Source: Bacteroidales bacterium (lineage in GTDB: Bacteria > Bacteroidota > Bacteroidia > Bacteroidales > Marinilabiliaceae). Taken from it: 64,000 bases of DNA. The notes beneath the pieces were generated by a model. That model was not told where the DNA came from and searched no databases. It saw only the letters and a program-made list of their open reading frames with translations. Positions 7,762-17,143 of the stretch are shown here, one piece after another. The translations under genes and the position numbers were made by a program. Where the stretch lies: positions 25,363 through 89,362 of the forward strand of contig JAGCYH010000002.1 of NCBI GenBank assembly GCA_017960905.1, given 5' to 3'. How positions within the stretch are numbered: the stretch's first letter is position 1; each line of letters starts with the position of its first letter.

Positions 7762-7890
7762 ATGACAGTTGGATTTACATACAACGTTTCAGTTCTGAAT
7801 AATAAACAGAATAATAATTGGAATCGAAATAATTATAAATCGGTTCTGAATAATCGTTGTTTGTATCTTCCAGCCGGATGCAGCAAATAA
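7762..7890 (+). CDS. Asn-rich leader peptide 1 of the gltB operon (attenuator unit 1)
   Basis: A 42-codon ORF starting MTVGFTYN, preceded by an A-rich Bacteroidota-type start context. Eleven codons are Asn, in clusters (NNKQNNNWNRNN), nearly all AAT. The mRNA can fold: ACAACG (7781-7786) pairs with CGTTGT (7855-7860) and GAATCG (7821-7826) with CGGTTC (7841-7846, one G-U), enclosing the Asn codons. Near the end, CCAGCC (7870-7875) is complementary to GGCTGG (7920-7925), the 5' arm of the following terminator, and would be covered by a ribosome at the stop codon. This is the layout of a leader-peptide attenuator. Expression of the peptide itself is inferred. Confidence 0.75.
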   Translation: MTVGFTYNVSVLNNKQNNNWNRNNYKSVLNNRCLYLPAGCSK

Positions 7891-7917
7891 TAAATGAAAT
7901 AGAAGATTTAAAAATAT

Positions 7918-7949
7918 AAGGCTGGTTCTTTTGAGAATCAGCCTTTTTT
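7918..7949 (+). terminator. Attenuator terminator 1 (gltB operon)
   Basis: GGCTGGTTC (7920-7928) pairs with GAATCAGCC (7935-7943) with one G-U pair, then six T. It sits between the two leader ORFs, so transcription must pass it to reach gltB. Its 5' arm can instead pair with CCAGCC at 7870-7875. Confidence 0.9.
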
Positions 7950-7972
7950 ATTGAACAAAAAAAGATAAGAAG

Positions 7973-8128
7973 ATGAAGAGTTTTGAATTGCCAGTCAGAA
8001 TGACTGTATCGGAGGGTGCGAATAGCAATTGTAATAATAATCTGAACCGAAATAATAATAATCCGGTTCAGATACGACGTTGCTTGCATCTACCAGTCGG
8101 ATGCGGCGAAAGAGAAACGGAGAGATAA
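7973..8128 (+). CDS. Asn-rich leader peptide 2 of the gltB operon (attenuator unit 2)
   Basis: A 51-codon ORF starting MKSFELPVRM with ten Asn codons (NSNCNNNLNRNNNN). The clustered codons lie in and around a perfect 8-bp hairpin, CTGAACCG (8042-8049) with CGGTTCAG (8064-8071), whose loop is AAT-rich. CCAGTC (8093-8098) can pair with GGCTGG (8141-8146) of the second terminator through one G-U. Its C-terminal part RCLHLPVGC matches RCLYLPAGC of leader 1, yet the same nucleotides in the glnK leader 3 are read in another frame, so the RNA rather than the peptide is conserved. Confidence 0.75.
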   Translation: MKSFELPVRMTVSEGANSNCNNNLNRNNNNPVQIRRCLHLPVGCGERETER

Positions 8129-8139
8129 AAAACACAAAA

Positions 8140-8167
8140 GGGCTGGCTTGGAAAACCAGCCCTTTTT
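8140..8167 (+). terminator. Attenuator terminator 2 (gltB operon)
   Basis: GGGCTGG (8140-8146) pairs with CCAGCCC (8156-8162), followed by five T. Lies 45 bp before the gltB start codon. Confidence 0.9.
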
Positions 8168-8212
8168 AATTAATGAAGAAAAAATAAGTAAAAACATATA
8201 AATGAACGGTTT

Positions 8213-11200
8213 ATGGTAACATTGTATGACAAAGAGAACGAGCACGATGCCTGTGGCATCGGTTTGTTGGCGGACTTGAAGAGCAACAAGACGCATCAGT
8301 TGGTTGACAACGCCCTGACGGTGCTTGAGAACCTCAAGCACCGTGGCGCGGAGTCGGAGACATCAATGCTCAAAGGCGGGAAAGCATCGGGCGACGGTGC
8401 TGGCATTATGGTGCAGATACCGCACGAATTCATTCTGCTTCAGGGTATCCCGGTGCCCGAACGCGGAAAATACGGCACTGGCCTTGTCTTTCTGCCGAAA
8501 GACAAGAACCTGCACGACGCATATCTCGACTTGATACACCGCGAGGTAGAGTCGGCGGGTTTCACGCTGTCGCACGTCAGAACGGTGCCAGTCAACTCCG
8601 ACATTCTGGGTGAGGAGTCGGCGGCTTCGGAGCCCGACATAATTCAGATTTTCATCACCGGCGTGAAAGATGTGGCGCGCTTCGAGACCGACCTTTATCT
8701 GCTTCGCAAGCATATAGAGCAGAAGGTTCAGGACAAGGATTTCTACATCGTGTCGCTCTCGAGCCGTCTGATAATATACAAGGGAATGCTTACCTCGACA
8801 CAGCTGCGCGAGTATTACCCCGACCTGAGCAGTCCGTTCTTCACGAGCGGCATGGCGGTGGTTCACTCGCGTTTCAGCACCAACACGTTCCCGACGTGGT
8901 CGTTGGCGCAGCCGTTCCGTATGCTGGCGCACAACGGCGAGATAAACACCATACGCGGCAACCGCAACTGGATGGCGGCGCGCGAGAGCGTGCTCTCGTC
9001 GCCCGCGCTGGGTGATGTGAAGGGCATTCACCCTATCATTCAGCCCGATATGAGCGACAGCGCCTCGTTCGACAATGCGCTTGAGTTCTTCGTCCGTTCG
9101 GGCATGAGCCTGCCTCATGCCATCTCGATGATGGTGCCCGAGTCGTTCAACGACCGCAACCCTATAAGCGACGAGCTGAAGGCTTATTATGAGTATCATT
9201 CGATACTCATGGAGCCGTGGGACGGTCCGGCAGCGCTGCTCTTTTCCGACGGCCGCTATGCCGGCGGAATGCTCGACCGCAACGGTCTGCGCCCATGCCG
9301 TTACCTTGTTACCGAAGACGGTACGCTCATGGTGGCATCGGAGGCTGGCTGCCTGAAGGTCGACCCGCAGCTCATAAAGGAGAAAGGCAAGCTGCAGCCC
9401 GGCAAGATACTTCTGGTAGATACCGAAACCGGAACGATATACACCAACGACGAGATAAAACTTCAGCTTACAAAACAATGTGAGTACAGCAAGTGGCTGC
9501 ATACCAACAGAATAGAGCTTGCAAAACTGCACAGCGGCCGTAAGGTCGACAACGCAGTTGCCGACTATCAGCGCAAGTTGAGAGTGTTCGATTTCACTCG
9601 CGAAGATGTTGATAAAGTGATAGTTCCGATGTGTGTCAACGGACAGGAACCGCTTACGTCGATGGGCAACGACACGCAGCTGGCGGTCCTTTCGGACCGT
9701 CCGCAGCTGCTCTTCAGCTATTTCCGTCAGCAGTTTGCGCAGGTTACCAACCCACCTATCGACCCGATACGCGAGGAGTTGGTGATGTCGCTTACTGAAT
9801 ACATTGGCGCAGTGGGCATGAACATTCTCACTCCCAACGAGTCGCACTGCAAGATGGTGCGTCTGCCGCAGCCGGTGCTCACCAACACCGAGCTCGACAT
9901 GCTCTGCCACATACGCTACAAAGGTTTCAACACCGAAAAGCTGTCGATACTGTTTGAGAAAGACAAAGGCGAGGCCGGCATGGCGGCTCGCATCGATGAG
10001 TTGTGCCGCGAGGCCGAGAAGTCGGTCGATGAGGGCATCAACTACATAATACTGAGCGACCGCGACATGGACAGCGCCCATGCCGCTGTGCCGTCGTTGC
10101 TGGCTGTGAGCGCCATACACCATCATCTGATTTCGGTGCAGAAACGTGTGCAGACGGCATTGATAGTAGAAAGCGGCGAGATACGCGAAGTGATGCACGC
10201 CGCTCTGCTGCTCGGTTATGGCGCTAGCGCCATAAACCCGTATATGGCCTTCGCTGTCATCGACGACCTTGTGAAACGCGGCGAAGTGCAGCTCGACTAT
10301 GCTACCGCCGAGCACAACTACATAAAAGCTGTCGACAAAGGTCTGCTCAAGATTATGAGTAAGATGGGTATCAGCACGATACGTTCGTATCGTGGTGCGA
10401 AGATATTCGAGTCGATAGGTCTGGGCGAGGAGTTGCTCAAGAAGTACTTCGGCACGCCGTCGTCGACCATTGGCGGTGTGGGGCTTAAGAGCGTAGCCGA
10501 CGATGCCGTTCGTCGGCATTGTCAGGGTTACGCCGAGGAACCGGGTGATGTGCTGCCGTTCGTTGGTCAGTATTCGTACCGCAAAGACGGCATACGCCAC
10601 GCATGGACGCCCGATGCCATTGCAACGCTGCAATTGGCCACACGATTGGGCAGTTATAAGAAATTCAAGGAGTTCACGCACATCATCGACAGTGTCGAAG
10701 AGCCGTTGTTCCTGCGTCAGTACTTCAAGTTCAAGCAGAACCCGATACCTGTCGAAGAGGTTGAACCCGAAGAGCAGATAATGAAACGTTTCATTGGCGC
10801 GGCCATGTCGTTCGGTGCCATAAGCAAAGAGGCTCACGAAGCTATTGCGCTTGCGCTCAATAAGATAGGTAGCCGAAGCAACACTGGCGAAGGCGGTGAG
10901 GACGAGGCTCGTTTCAAGGCAGAGCAGGACGGTGTTTCGCTGTCGAGTGCAGTGAAACAGGTTGCATCGGGACGTTTTGGTGTAACGACCGAATACCTCG
11001 TCAACGCTCAGGAGATACAGATAAAAGTGGCGCAGGGCGCAAAGCCCGGTGAGGGTGGTCAGTTGCCTGGTTTTAAGGTAAATGAGATCATCGCCAAGAC
11101 GCGTCACTCTATACCGGGCATCTCGCTCATCTCGCCGCCACCTCACCACGATATTTACAGCATCGAGGACCTTGCGCAGCTCATTTTTGACCTGAAGAAT

Positions 11201-12691
11201 GTGAACCCGAGCGCGCAGATAAGCGTGAAGCTTGTTGCCGAGAGCGGTGTGGGCACCATTGCCGCCGGCGTAGCCAAGGCAAAAGCCGACATAGTAGTCA
11301 TCTCGGGTGCTGAAGGCGGCACGGGTGCATCGCCGGCATCGTCGGTGCGATATGCAGGCATATCGCCCGAGATAGGTCTGGCCGAAACACAGCAGACGCT
11401 GGTACTCAACGGTTTGCGCGATAAGATAGAGATTCAGACCGACGGCCAGTTGAAAACCGGCCGCGACATAGTAAGCATGGCGCTTCTGGGTGCCGGACAG
11501 TTCGGTTTCGGAACAATACAGCTGATAGTTTTGGGTTGCGTGCTGATGCGCAAATGCCATACCAACAGCTGTCCGGTAGGCGTGGCAACGCAAGACCCGC
11601 AACTGAGGGCTAAGTTCCTCGGACGCTCGGAGTACCTTGTCAACTACTACACCTTCCTCGCGCGCGAAGTGCGCGAGTACATGGCCGAGATGGGCTTCCG
11701 CAAATTCGACGACATGATAGGCCGCACCGATATGATAACTATCGATGAGTCGCGTTTTACAGATAAGACTAAAACGCTAGACTTCAGTCGTTTGCTGGCC
11801 AAAATCGACAACGGACATCCTATTCATGCAGTGTCGCATCCTATTCACAAGATATACGACGTACTCGACCGCGACATGATAATGTCGTCGGCCGATCAGA
11901 TAAAAGCCGGACAGAACGTCTCGCTCTCGTACGACATCATCAACACCAATCGCGCCGTAGGCGCGATGTTGTCGGGCGAGATAGCCAAGCAGTACGGCGG
12001 TCAGGGTTTGCCCGACGGCACTATCAACGTGCGATTCAAAGGTTCGGCAGGCCAGAGTTTTGGCGCCTTCCTCATGCGTGGTGTTTCGTTCACGCTCGAA
12101 GGCGAGACCAACGACTACATGGGCAAAGGCCTTTCGGGTGGCTGCATAAGTCTTTATCCGCCAAAACATTCGAAATTCAACGCCGAGGATAACATCATAG
12201 CCGGCAACACCTTGCTCTATGGTGCCACGAGCGGTGAGGTTTACATCAACGGACGTGTTGGTGAGCGTTTTGCAGTCAGAAACTCAGGTGCGACGGCCGT
12301 CGTCGAAGGCGCCGGCGACCACTGCTGCGAGTATATGACGGGCGGCCGCGTAGTTGTGTTGGGCAAGACAGGCCGCAACTTCGCCGCCGGTATGTCGGGC
12401 GGCTTGGCCTACGTGTGGGACAAAGACCACAACTTCGACTATTTCTGCAATATGGATATGATAGAATTGAGCCTTATTGAAGAAAAAAGCCGCCGCGAGG
12501 AACTTCACGAACTGATACGCCGCCATTACCTGCGCACAGGTTCGGAGCTTGCCAAACGCATGCTCGACGACTGGGCTCATTATGTAGATGAGTTTATTCA
12601 GGTAACTCCTATTGAGTACAAGAAAGTGCTTCACGAAGAGGCACTTAAGGGTCTTGAACAAAGAATTAACAAAGTTGAACGAGAGTATTAA
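8213..12691 (+). CDS. gltB: Glutamate synthase (GOGAT), large subunit
   Basis: 1492 residues, full length. Transfers the glutamine amide to 2-oxoglutarate, giving two glutamates; with glutamine synthetase this is the main high-affinity ammonium route. Start: an upstream ATG at 8202 hits a stop at once, so 8213 is used; this puts the catalytic N-terminal nucleophile at Cys14 (HDACGIG) after a short propeptide. Order: class II glutaminase (14 to ~430, with RGNRNWM), central domain, FMN/(alpha/beta)8 synthase domain, 3Fe-4S cysteines Cys1109, Cys1115 and Cys1120 (CVLMRKCHTNSC), and a C-terminal GXGXG beta-helix. First gene of a long operon, preceded by two attenuators. gltD follows 12 bp later. 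Confidence 0.97.
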   Translation: MVTLYDKENEHDACGIGLLADLKSNKTHQLVDNALTVLENLKHRGAESETSMLKGGKASGDGAGIMVQIPHEFILLQGIPVPERGKYGTGLVFLPKDKNLHDAYLDLIHREVESAGFTLSHVRTVPVNSDILGEESAASEPDIIQIFITGVKDVARFETDLYLLRKHIEQKVQDKDFYIVSLSSRLIIYKGMLTSTQLREYYPDLSSPFFTSGMAVVHSRFSTNTFPTWSLAQPFRMLAHNGEINTIRGNRNWMAARESVLSSPALGDVKGIHPIIQPDMSDSASFDNALEFFVRSGMSLPHAISMMVPESFNDRNPISDELKAYYEYHSILMEPWDGPAALLFSDGRYAGGMLDRNGLRPCRYLVTEDGTLMVASEAGCLKVDPQLIKEKGKLQPGKILLVDTETGTIYTNDEIKLQLTKQCEYSKWLHTNRIELAKLHSGRKVDNAVADYQRKLRVFDFTREDVDKVIVPMCVNGQEPLTSMGNDTQLAVLSDRPQLLFSYFRQQFAQVTNPPIDPIREELVMSLTEYIGAVGMNILTPNESHCKMVRLPQPVLTNTELDMLCHIRYKGFNTEKLSILFEKDKGEAGMAARIDELCREAEKSVDEGINYIILSDRDMDSAHAAVPSLLAVSAIHHHLISVQKRVQTALIVESGEIREVMHAALLLGYGASAINPYMAFAVIDDLVKRGEVQLDYATAEHNYIKAVDKGLLKIMSKMGISTIRSYRGAKIFESIGLGEELLKKYFGTPSSTIGGVGLKSVADDAVRRHCQGYAEEPGDVLPFVGQYSYRKDGIRHAWTPDAIATLQLATRLGSYKKFKEFTHIIDSVEEPLFLRQYFKFKQNPIPVEEVEPEEQIMKRFIGAAMSFGAISKEAHEAIALALNKIGSRSNTGEGGEDEARFKAEQDGVSLSSAVKQVASGRFGVTTEYLVNAQEIQIKVAQGAKPGEGGQLPGFKVNEIIAKTRHSIPGISLISPPPHHDIYSIEDLAQLIFDLKNVNPSAQISVKLVAESGVGTIAAGVAKAKADIVVISGAEGGTGASPASSVRYAGISPEIGLAETQQTLVLNGLRDKIEIQTDGQLKTGRDIVSMALLGAGQFGFGTIQLIVLGCVLMRKCHTNSCPVGVATQDPQLRAKFLGRSEYLVNYYTFLAREVREYMAEMGFRKFDDMIGRTDMITIDESRFTDKTKTLDFSRLLAKIDNGHPIHAVSHPIHKIYDVLDRDMIMSSADQIKAGQNVSLSYDIINTNRAVGAMLSGEIAKQYGGQGLPDGTINVRFKGSAGQSFGAFLMRGVSFTLEGETNDYMGKGLSGGCISLYPPKHSKFNAEDNIIAGNTLLYGATSGEVYINGRVGERFAVRNSGATAVVEGAGDHCCEYMTGGRVVVLGKTGRNFAAGMSGGLAYVWDKDHNFDYFCNMDMIELSLIEEKSRREELHELIRRHYLRTGSELAKRMLDDWAHYVDEFIQVTPIEYKKVLHEEALKGLEQRINKVEREY

Positions 12692-12703
12692 AAAGAAATA
12701 GCC

Positions 12704-14050
12704 ATGGGAAATCCAAAAGCATTTTTAACTGTGCCGCGCAAGGAAGCCGGTCACAGACCAGTATGTGAGAGAATCAAAGACTTCGCTGAGGTGGAGCAGA
12801 CTCTCAACGAGAACGACCGCAGGATGCAGGCATCGCGGTGTATGGATTGCGGCGTGCCGTTCTGTCATTGGGCATGCCCGCTCGGAAACAAGCAGCCCGA
12901 ATGGCAAGACGCTGTGTACAAGGGCAAATGGGAGCTTGCTTACAAGCTGCTCGCCGCCACAAACGACTTCCCCGAGTTCACGGGCCGCATCTGTCCGGCG
13001 CTGTGCGAGAAGGGTTGCGTGCTCAACCATTGCATCGACGAACCGGTTACCGTGCGCGAAAACGAATGCTCTATCATCGAGATGGCGTTCCGCGAAGGCT
13101 ATGTGAAGCCGGCGCAGTATCAGCGCAACGGCAAGAAAGTGGCTGTTATAGGCGCCGGACCCGCCGGCATGTCGGCGGCCGTGTGCCTCAACCGCAAAGG
13201 CTATTCCGTTACTCTCATCGACAAGCACAACGCCGTGGGCGGCTTGCTGCGCTATGGCATTCCGAACTTCAAACTGAGCAAATACGTTATCAACCGCCGT
13301 GTTGAACTGATGCAGGCCGAAGGTATTGAAATAAAGATGAATACAGAGGTCGACTCGAAGAAGTTGCCCAAAGGCTACGACGCTTACGTCATTGCGACAG
13401 GCACGCCTGTCGCACGCGACCTCACAGTGCCGGGCCGCGAACTGAAAGGCGTCTATTTTGCCCTGCAAATACTCGGTCAGCAGAACCAAGTGCTTATGGG
13501 CGAGGATATTAGCGGTCAGGAACGCATTAGTGCCAAAGACAAGACGGTGCTTGTGATAGGCGGTGGCGATACTGGCAGCGACTGCATCGGCACATGTCAC
13601 CGACAAGGAGCCAAGAAAGTGATGCAGATAGAGATAATGCCGCAACCGCCTGTAGGTCAGAACCCTGCAACGCCGTGGCCGTGGTGGCCTGTGGTGCTCA
13701 AGACCACCACAAGCCACGAAGAGGGCTGCGAACGTCGCTGGTGCCTCACTACCAATAAGTTCGTTGGAGATAAGAATGGCAATCTGAAAGGTGCCGAAGT
13801 AGAGGAAGTTGAGTGGCTTCCGGCGCCCGATGGCGGCCGCCCTCAGATGAAACTGACAGGCAAAAAAGAGGTGATAAAATGCGACATGGTACTCTTGGCA
13901 ATGGGTTTCCTTCGCCCCGAGCATCCGCAATTTGCCGATAATGTGTTCGTTGCCGGTGATGCAAAGTCGGGAGCGAGCTTAGTGGTGAAGGCCATTGCAA
14001 GCGGTCGTCAGGTGGCCGACGAGGTGGACGCGAAGTTGAGTAAAAAGTAA
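12704..14050 (+). CDS. gltD: Glutamate synthase, small subunit
   Basis: 448 residues. Supplies electrons from NAD(P)H through FAD and Fe-S clusters to GltB. Visible: N-terminal 4Fe-4S cysteines Cys46, 49, 54, 58 (CMDCGVPFCHWACP) and 97, 101, 105, 110 (CPALCEKGCVLNHC), the FAD-binding GAGPAG motif (150-155) and the NAD(P)H-binding GGGDTG around residue 288. The 12-bp gap to gltB indicates co-translation and a stoichiometric complex in the cytosol. All expected motifs present. Confidence 0.96.
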   Translation: MGNPKAFLTVPRKEAGHRPVCERIKDFAEVEQTLNENDRRMQASRCMDCGVPFCHWACPLGNKQPEWQDAVYKGKWELAYKLLAATNDFPEFTGRICPALCEKGCVLNHCIDEPVTVRENECSIIEMAFREGYVKPAQYQRNGKKVAVIGAGPAGMSAAVCLNRKGYSVTLIDKHNAVGGLLRYGIPNFKLSKYVINRRVELMQAEGIEIKMNTEVDSKKLPKGYDAYVIATGTPVARDLTVPGRELKGVYFALQILGQQNQVLMGEDISGQERISAKDKTVLVIGGGDTGSDCIGTCHRQGAKKVMQIEIMPQPPVGQNPATPWPWWPVVLKTTTSHEEGCERRWCLTTNKFVGDKNGNLKGAEVEEVEWLPAPDGGRPQMKLTGKKEVIKCDMVLLAMGFLRPEHPQFADNVFVAGDAKSGASLVVKAIASGRQVADEVDAKLSKK

Positions 14051-14093
14051 AGGGTGAAGTAGTGTAAGTTGTTAATTAGCAAATGATAGAACG

Positions 14094-15272
14094 ATGAAGA
14101 TAAATAGTAATTTCCAGCGGTTGTCGCAGCGGTATTTGTTTGCCGAGATAGCGCAGCGTGTAGCGGCTTACAAGGCACAGAACCCCAATGCGCCAATAAT
14201 AAGGCTTGGCATTGGCGACGTTACACGCCCGCTGCCGCAGGCGTCGATAGAGGCCATGCACCGCGCTGTCGATGAGTGCGCCGACGGAAAGACTTTCCGC
14301 GGCTACGGCCCTGAGCATGGCTACGACTTCCTTATTGATGCCATCATTGCGCACGACTTCAGTCCGCGCGGTGTTGCGCTCACACGCAAAGAGGTCTTCA
14401 TTAGCGATGGCGCCAAGAGCGACACCGGCAACATAGGCGACTTGTTCGCCGTCGATAATATCGTCGGCGTTACCGACCCTGTGTATCCGGTCTATGTAGA
14501 TACCAACCTGATGACGGGGCGCCAGATACGGTTTATACCTTGCAACGCCTTTAACGGCTTCACTGGCGACATACCCACAGAGCACTTCGACATAGTGTAC
14601 CTCTGCTACCCAAACAACCCGACGGGTGCGGTCATTACGAAGGAAAAACTCAGTCAGTGGATCGATTATGCGCGTCGCAACGACGCCATAATCCTATACG
14701 ACTCGGCCTATGAGGCTTTTATACAAGACGATACGCTGCCGCACTCGATATACGAGATAGAAGGTGCCAAAGAGTGCGCCATAGAATTCCGAAGTTTCTC
14801 AAAGACAGCAGGTTTCACTGGTGTGCGATGCGGATATACGGTGGTGCCCGAGGAGTTGAAAGTCGATGGCGTGTCGCTCAATGCGTTGTGGGAGCGTCGT
14901 CAGTGCTGCAAGTTCAATGGCGCCTCGTACATCTCACAGCGTGGCGCTGAGGCTGTGTTTTCGCCCGAAGGGCAAAAACAAATTCGCGACACCATCGACT
15001 ATTACATGGACAATGCGCGCCTCATTCGTAGCCGGCTTGCCGGCTACGGTCTGACGGTGTACGGCGGCGAACACTCGCCATACATCTGGGTGTCGACACC
15101 GAAGGGCGAAGACTCGTGGTCGTTTTTCACCCGACTGCTCACTCAGGCCAATGTCGTTGTGACGCCGGGCGAAGGCTTTGGTGTGAACGGCGAGGGCTTT
15201 GTGCGCATCACTGCTTTTGGCACAAAAGAAGACAGTTTGGTGGCCGCCGAACGTATTGGAAGGATTTTGTAA
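14094..15272 (+). CDS. dapL: LL-diaminopimelate aminotransferase
   Basis: 392 residues, class I/II PLP aminotransferase of the DapL type: makes LL-diaminopimelate directly from tetrahydrodipicolinate using glutamate as amino donor, for lysine and peptidoglycan. The N-terminus FAEIAQRVAAYKAQNP, the RLGIGDVTRPLP segment and the PLP lysine Lys237 (SFSKTAGFTGVRCG) are family-typical. Its place behind gltBD makes sense because it consumes glutamate, and dapF, the next enzyme of the same pathway, closes the gene string. 43 bp after gltD. Confidence 0.92.
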   Translation: MKINSNFQRLSQRYLFAEIAQRVAAYKAQNPNAPIIRLGIGDVTRPLPQASIEAMHRAVDECADGKTFRGYGPEHGYDFLIDAIIAHDFSPRGVALTRKEVFISDGAKSDTGNIGDLFAVDNIVGVTDPVYPVYVDTNLMTGRQIRFIPCNAFNGFTGDIPTEHFDIVYLCYPNNPTGAVITKEKLSQWIDYARRNDAIILYDSAYEAFIQDDTLPHSIYEIEGAKECAIEFRSFSKTAGFTGVRCGYTVVPEELKVDGVSLNALWERRQCCKFNGASYISQRGAEAVFSPEGQKQIRDTIDYYMDNARLIRSRLAGYGLTVYGGEHSPYIWVSTPKGEDSWSFFTRLLTQANVVVTPGEGFGVNGEGFVRITAFGTKEDSLVAAERIGRIL

Positions 15273-15301
15273 AAAAAATAATATTCAAACAATTAAGTAT
15301 T

Positions 15302-17143
15302 ATGTCAGAACCTTTGAAACATGAGTGTGGCGTGGCGATGATAAGGCTGTTGAAGCCTCTCGACTACTACAGGCATAAGTACGGCTCCGACATGTACGGC
15401 CTCAACAAGCTCTATCTGCTGATGGAGAAACAGCACAACCGTGGCCAGGAAGGCGCGGGCATAGCGTGCGTGAATTTCGACGCGCAGCCGGGCGAGGAGT
15501 ATATGTTTCGCGAGCGTGCCTTGGGCAGCGGGGCCATACAAGAGCTTTTTCAGAAAGTGCAGGAGTCGCATTTGCCGTTTCTGGGCGAGATTTACATGGG
15601 TCATCTGCGCTATTCGACAACGGGAAAACATGGCTTGGCCTACGTACATCCGTTCATGCGGCGCAGCAACTGGCGCGCGCGCAACTTGTGCCTGTGCGGC
15701 AATTTCAACCTGACGAATGTCGATGAGGTGTTTGGCGAGATAACCGCCATGGGGCAGCACCCGCGCATCTTCAACGACACCTACATCATGCTTGAGCTCA
15801 TGGGGCACCGCCTCGATCGCGAGAGCGAGCGAGTGTACGAGCTGTCGCGGCAGCACAACCTGCAAGGCACCGAGATAACCTCATTCATCGAAGATAACAT
15901 CGACATTACCAACGTGTTGCGCACTTCGACGCCGTCGTTCGACGGCGGCTATGTCTTGTGCGGCTTCACGGGCAGCGGCGAGATGTTCTCTATGCGCGAC
16001 CCGTGGGGTATTCGCCCCGCGTTCTGGTATGCCGACGACGAGATTCTGGTGCTGGCGTCAGAGCGCCCGGTGATTCAGACGACGTTCGGTCTGGAGACCG
16101 AACTCATCAACGAACTGCAGCCAGGTCAGGCACTTACAGTTCGCCGCAACGGCGAACTGAAGCTCTCGCAGATAATTGAGCCAAAGGAGAAGCACGCCTG
16201 CTCGTTCGAGCGCATTTACTTCAGCCGAGGTTCCGACTATGATATTTACAAAGAGCGAAAAGCACTAGGCGAGCAGCTCACGCCCAAAATCAATGAGGCC
16301 ATCGGTGGCGACCTCGAGAATACTGTGTTTAGCTATGTGCCTAATACTGCGGAAGTTGCATTCTATGGCATGTTGGACGGATTCAAGAAAATCCTCAACG
16401 AGCAGAAGGTCGAACAATTGTTCGACCTCACTCAGGACCATCTGCCCACGAAGGCCGAGATACGCGACATACTGCACAACTACGTGCGCAGCGAGAAGGT
16501 GGCCATCAAGGATATCAAGTTGCGCACCTTCATCACCGAAGGCACCATGCGCAACGACCTTGCCGCTCACGTGTACGACATCACTTACGGCTCGCTGAAG
16601 CCCGGTGTCGACAACCTTGTCATCATCGACGACTCTATAGTGCGCGGCACAACGCTCAAAGAGAGCATCATACGCATTCTCGACCGATTGCATCCGAAGA
16701 AAATGGTCATCGTAAGTTCTTGTCCGCAAGTGCGTTATCCCGACTACTACGGCATAGATATGTCGAGCATGGGCGAGCTCATAGCTTTCCGTGCAGCCAT
16801 AGAGCTGCACGTAGAGCGCGGCAGTTGGCAGACGGTGTGCGACATTTATTATAAATGTCTGGCACAGAAGGATTTGCCAGTCGATCAGATGCACAATTAC
16901 GTTAAAGATATATATGCACCCTTCAGTGCCGATGAGATTTCGGACAAAATGCTCGAGATGCTTCGGCCCGAAGGCATCGACACGCCTATCCAGCTGGTTT
17001 TCCAGTCGTTGGAAGGGCTTCGCACAGCTTGCCCTAACCATACGGGCGACTGGTATTTCAGTGGCGATTACCCCACACATGGTGGGGTAAAATTAGTTAA
17101 CTTAGCTTTTATCAATTATTATGAGTCATCTATCAGAAACTAA
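15302..17143 (+). CDS. purF: Amidophosphoribosyltransferase-like glutamine amidotransferase
   Basis: Start taken at 15302, because it places the class II glutaminase nucleophile near the N-terminus (Cys9, HECGVAM); the longer upstream frame overlaps dapL and adds nothing. 613 residues, about 100 longer than classical PurF. Glutaminase domain to ~250 (HLRYSTTGKHG), then a phosphoribosyltransferase domain with the PRPP loop VIIDDSIVRGTT at ~440-451. Likely reaction: PRPP + glutamine to 5-phosphoribosylamine, first step of purine synthesis. The extra length leaves room for a divergent role, so the symbol is tentative. Ends 23 bp inside pyrG. Confidence 0.82.
   Translation: MSEPLKHECGVAMIRLLKPLDYYRHKYGSDMYGLNKLYLLMEKQHNRGQEGAGIACVNFDAQPGEEYMFRERALGSGAIQELFQKVQESHLPFLGEIYMGHLRYSTTGKHGLAYVHPFMRRSNWRARNLCLCGNFNLTNVDEVFGEITAMGQHPRIFNDTYIMLELMGHRLDRESERVYELSRQHNLQGTEITSFIEDNIDITNVLRTSTPSFDGGYVLCGFTGSGEMFSMRDPWGIRPAFWYADDEILVLASERPVIQTTFGLETELINELQPGQALTVRRNGELKLSQIIEPKEKHACSFERIYFSRGSDYDIYKERKALGEQLTPKINEAIGGDLENTVFSYVPNTAEVAFYGMLDGFKKILNEQKVEQLFDLTQDHLPTKAEIRDILHNYVRSEKVAIKDIKLRTFITEGTMRNDLAAHVYDITYGSLKPGVDNLVIIDDSIVRGTTLKESIIRILDRLHPKKMVIVSSCPQVRYPDYYGIDMSSMGELIAFRAAIELHVERGSWQTVCDIYYKCLAQKDLPVDQMHNYVKDIYAPFSADEISDKMLEMLRPEGIDTPIQLVFQSLEGLRTACPNHTGDWYFSGDYPTHGGVKLVNLAFINYYESSIRN

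Noticed and set aside
7762..8167. Glutamine riboswitch, T-box or other ligand-binding aptamer
   Set aside because: No recognised aptamer core or T-box sequence was seen; the Asn codon runs and nested hairpins are better explained by leader translation. Cannot be fully excluded without a covariance search.
8363..11602. Very long open frame (1079 codons) opposite gltB
   Set aside because: It is the antisense shadow of a full-length, motif-complete GltB; composition is His/Arg/Val-rich nonsense with no domain.
15116..15301. Longer N-terminus for the PurF-like protein
   Set aside because: Would bury the catalytic Cys that must be near the N-terminus and lies inside dapL in another frame.
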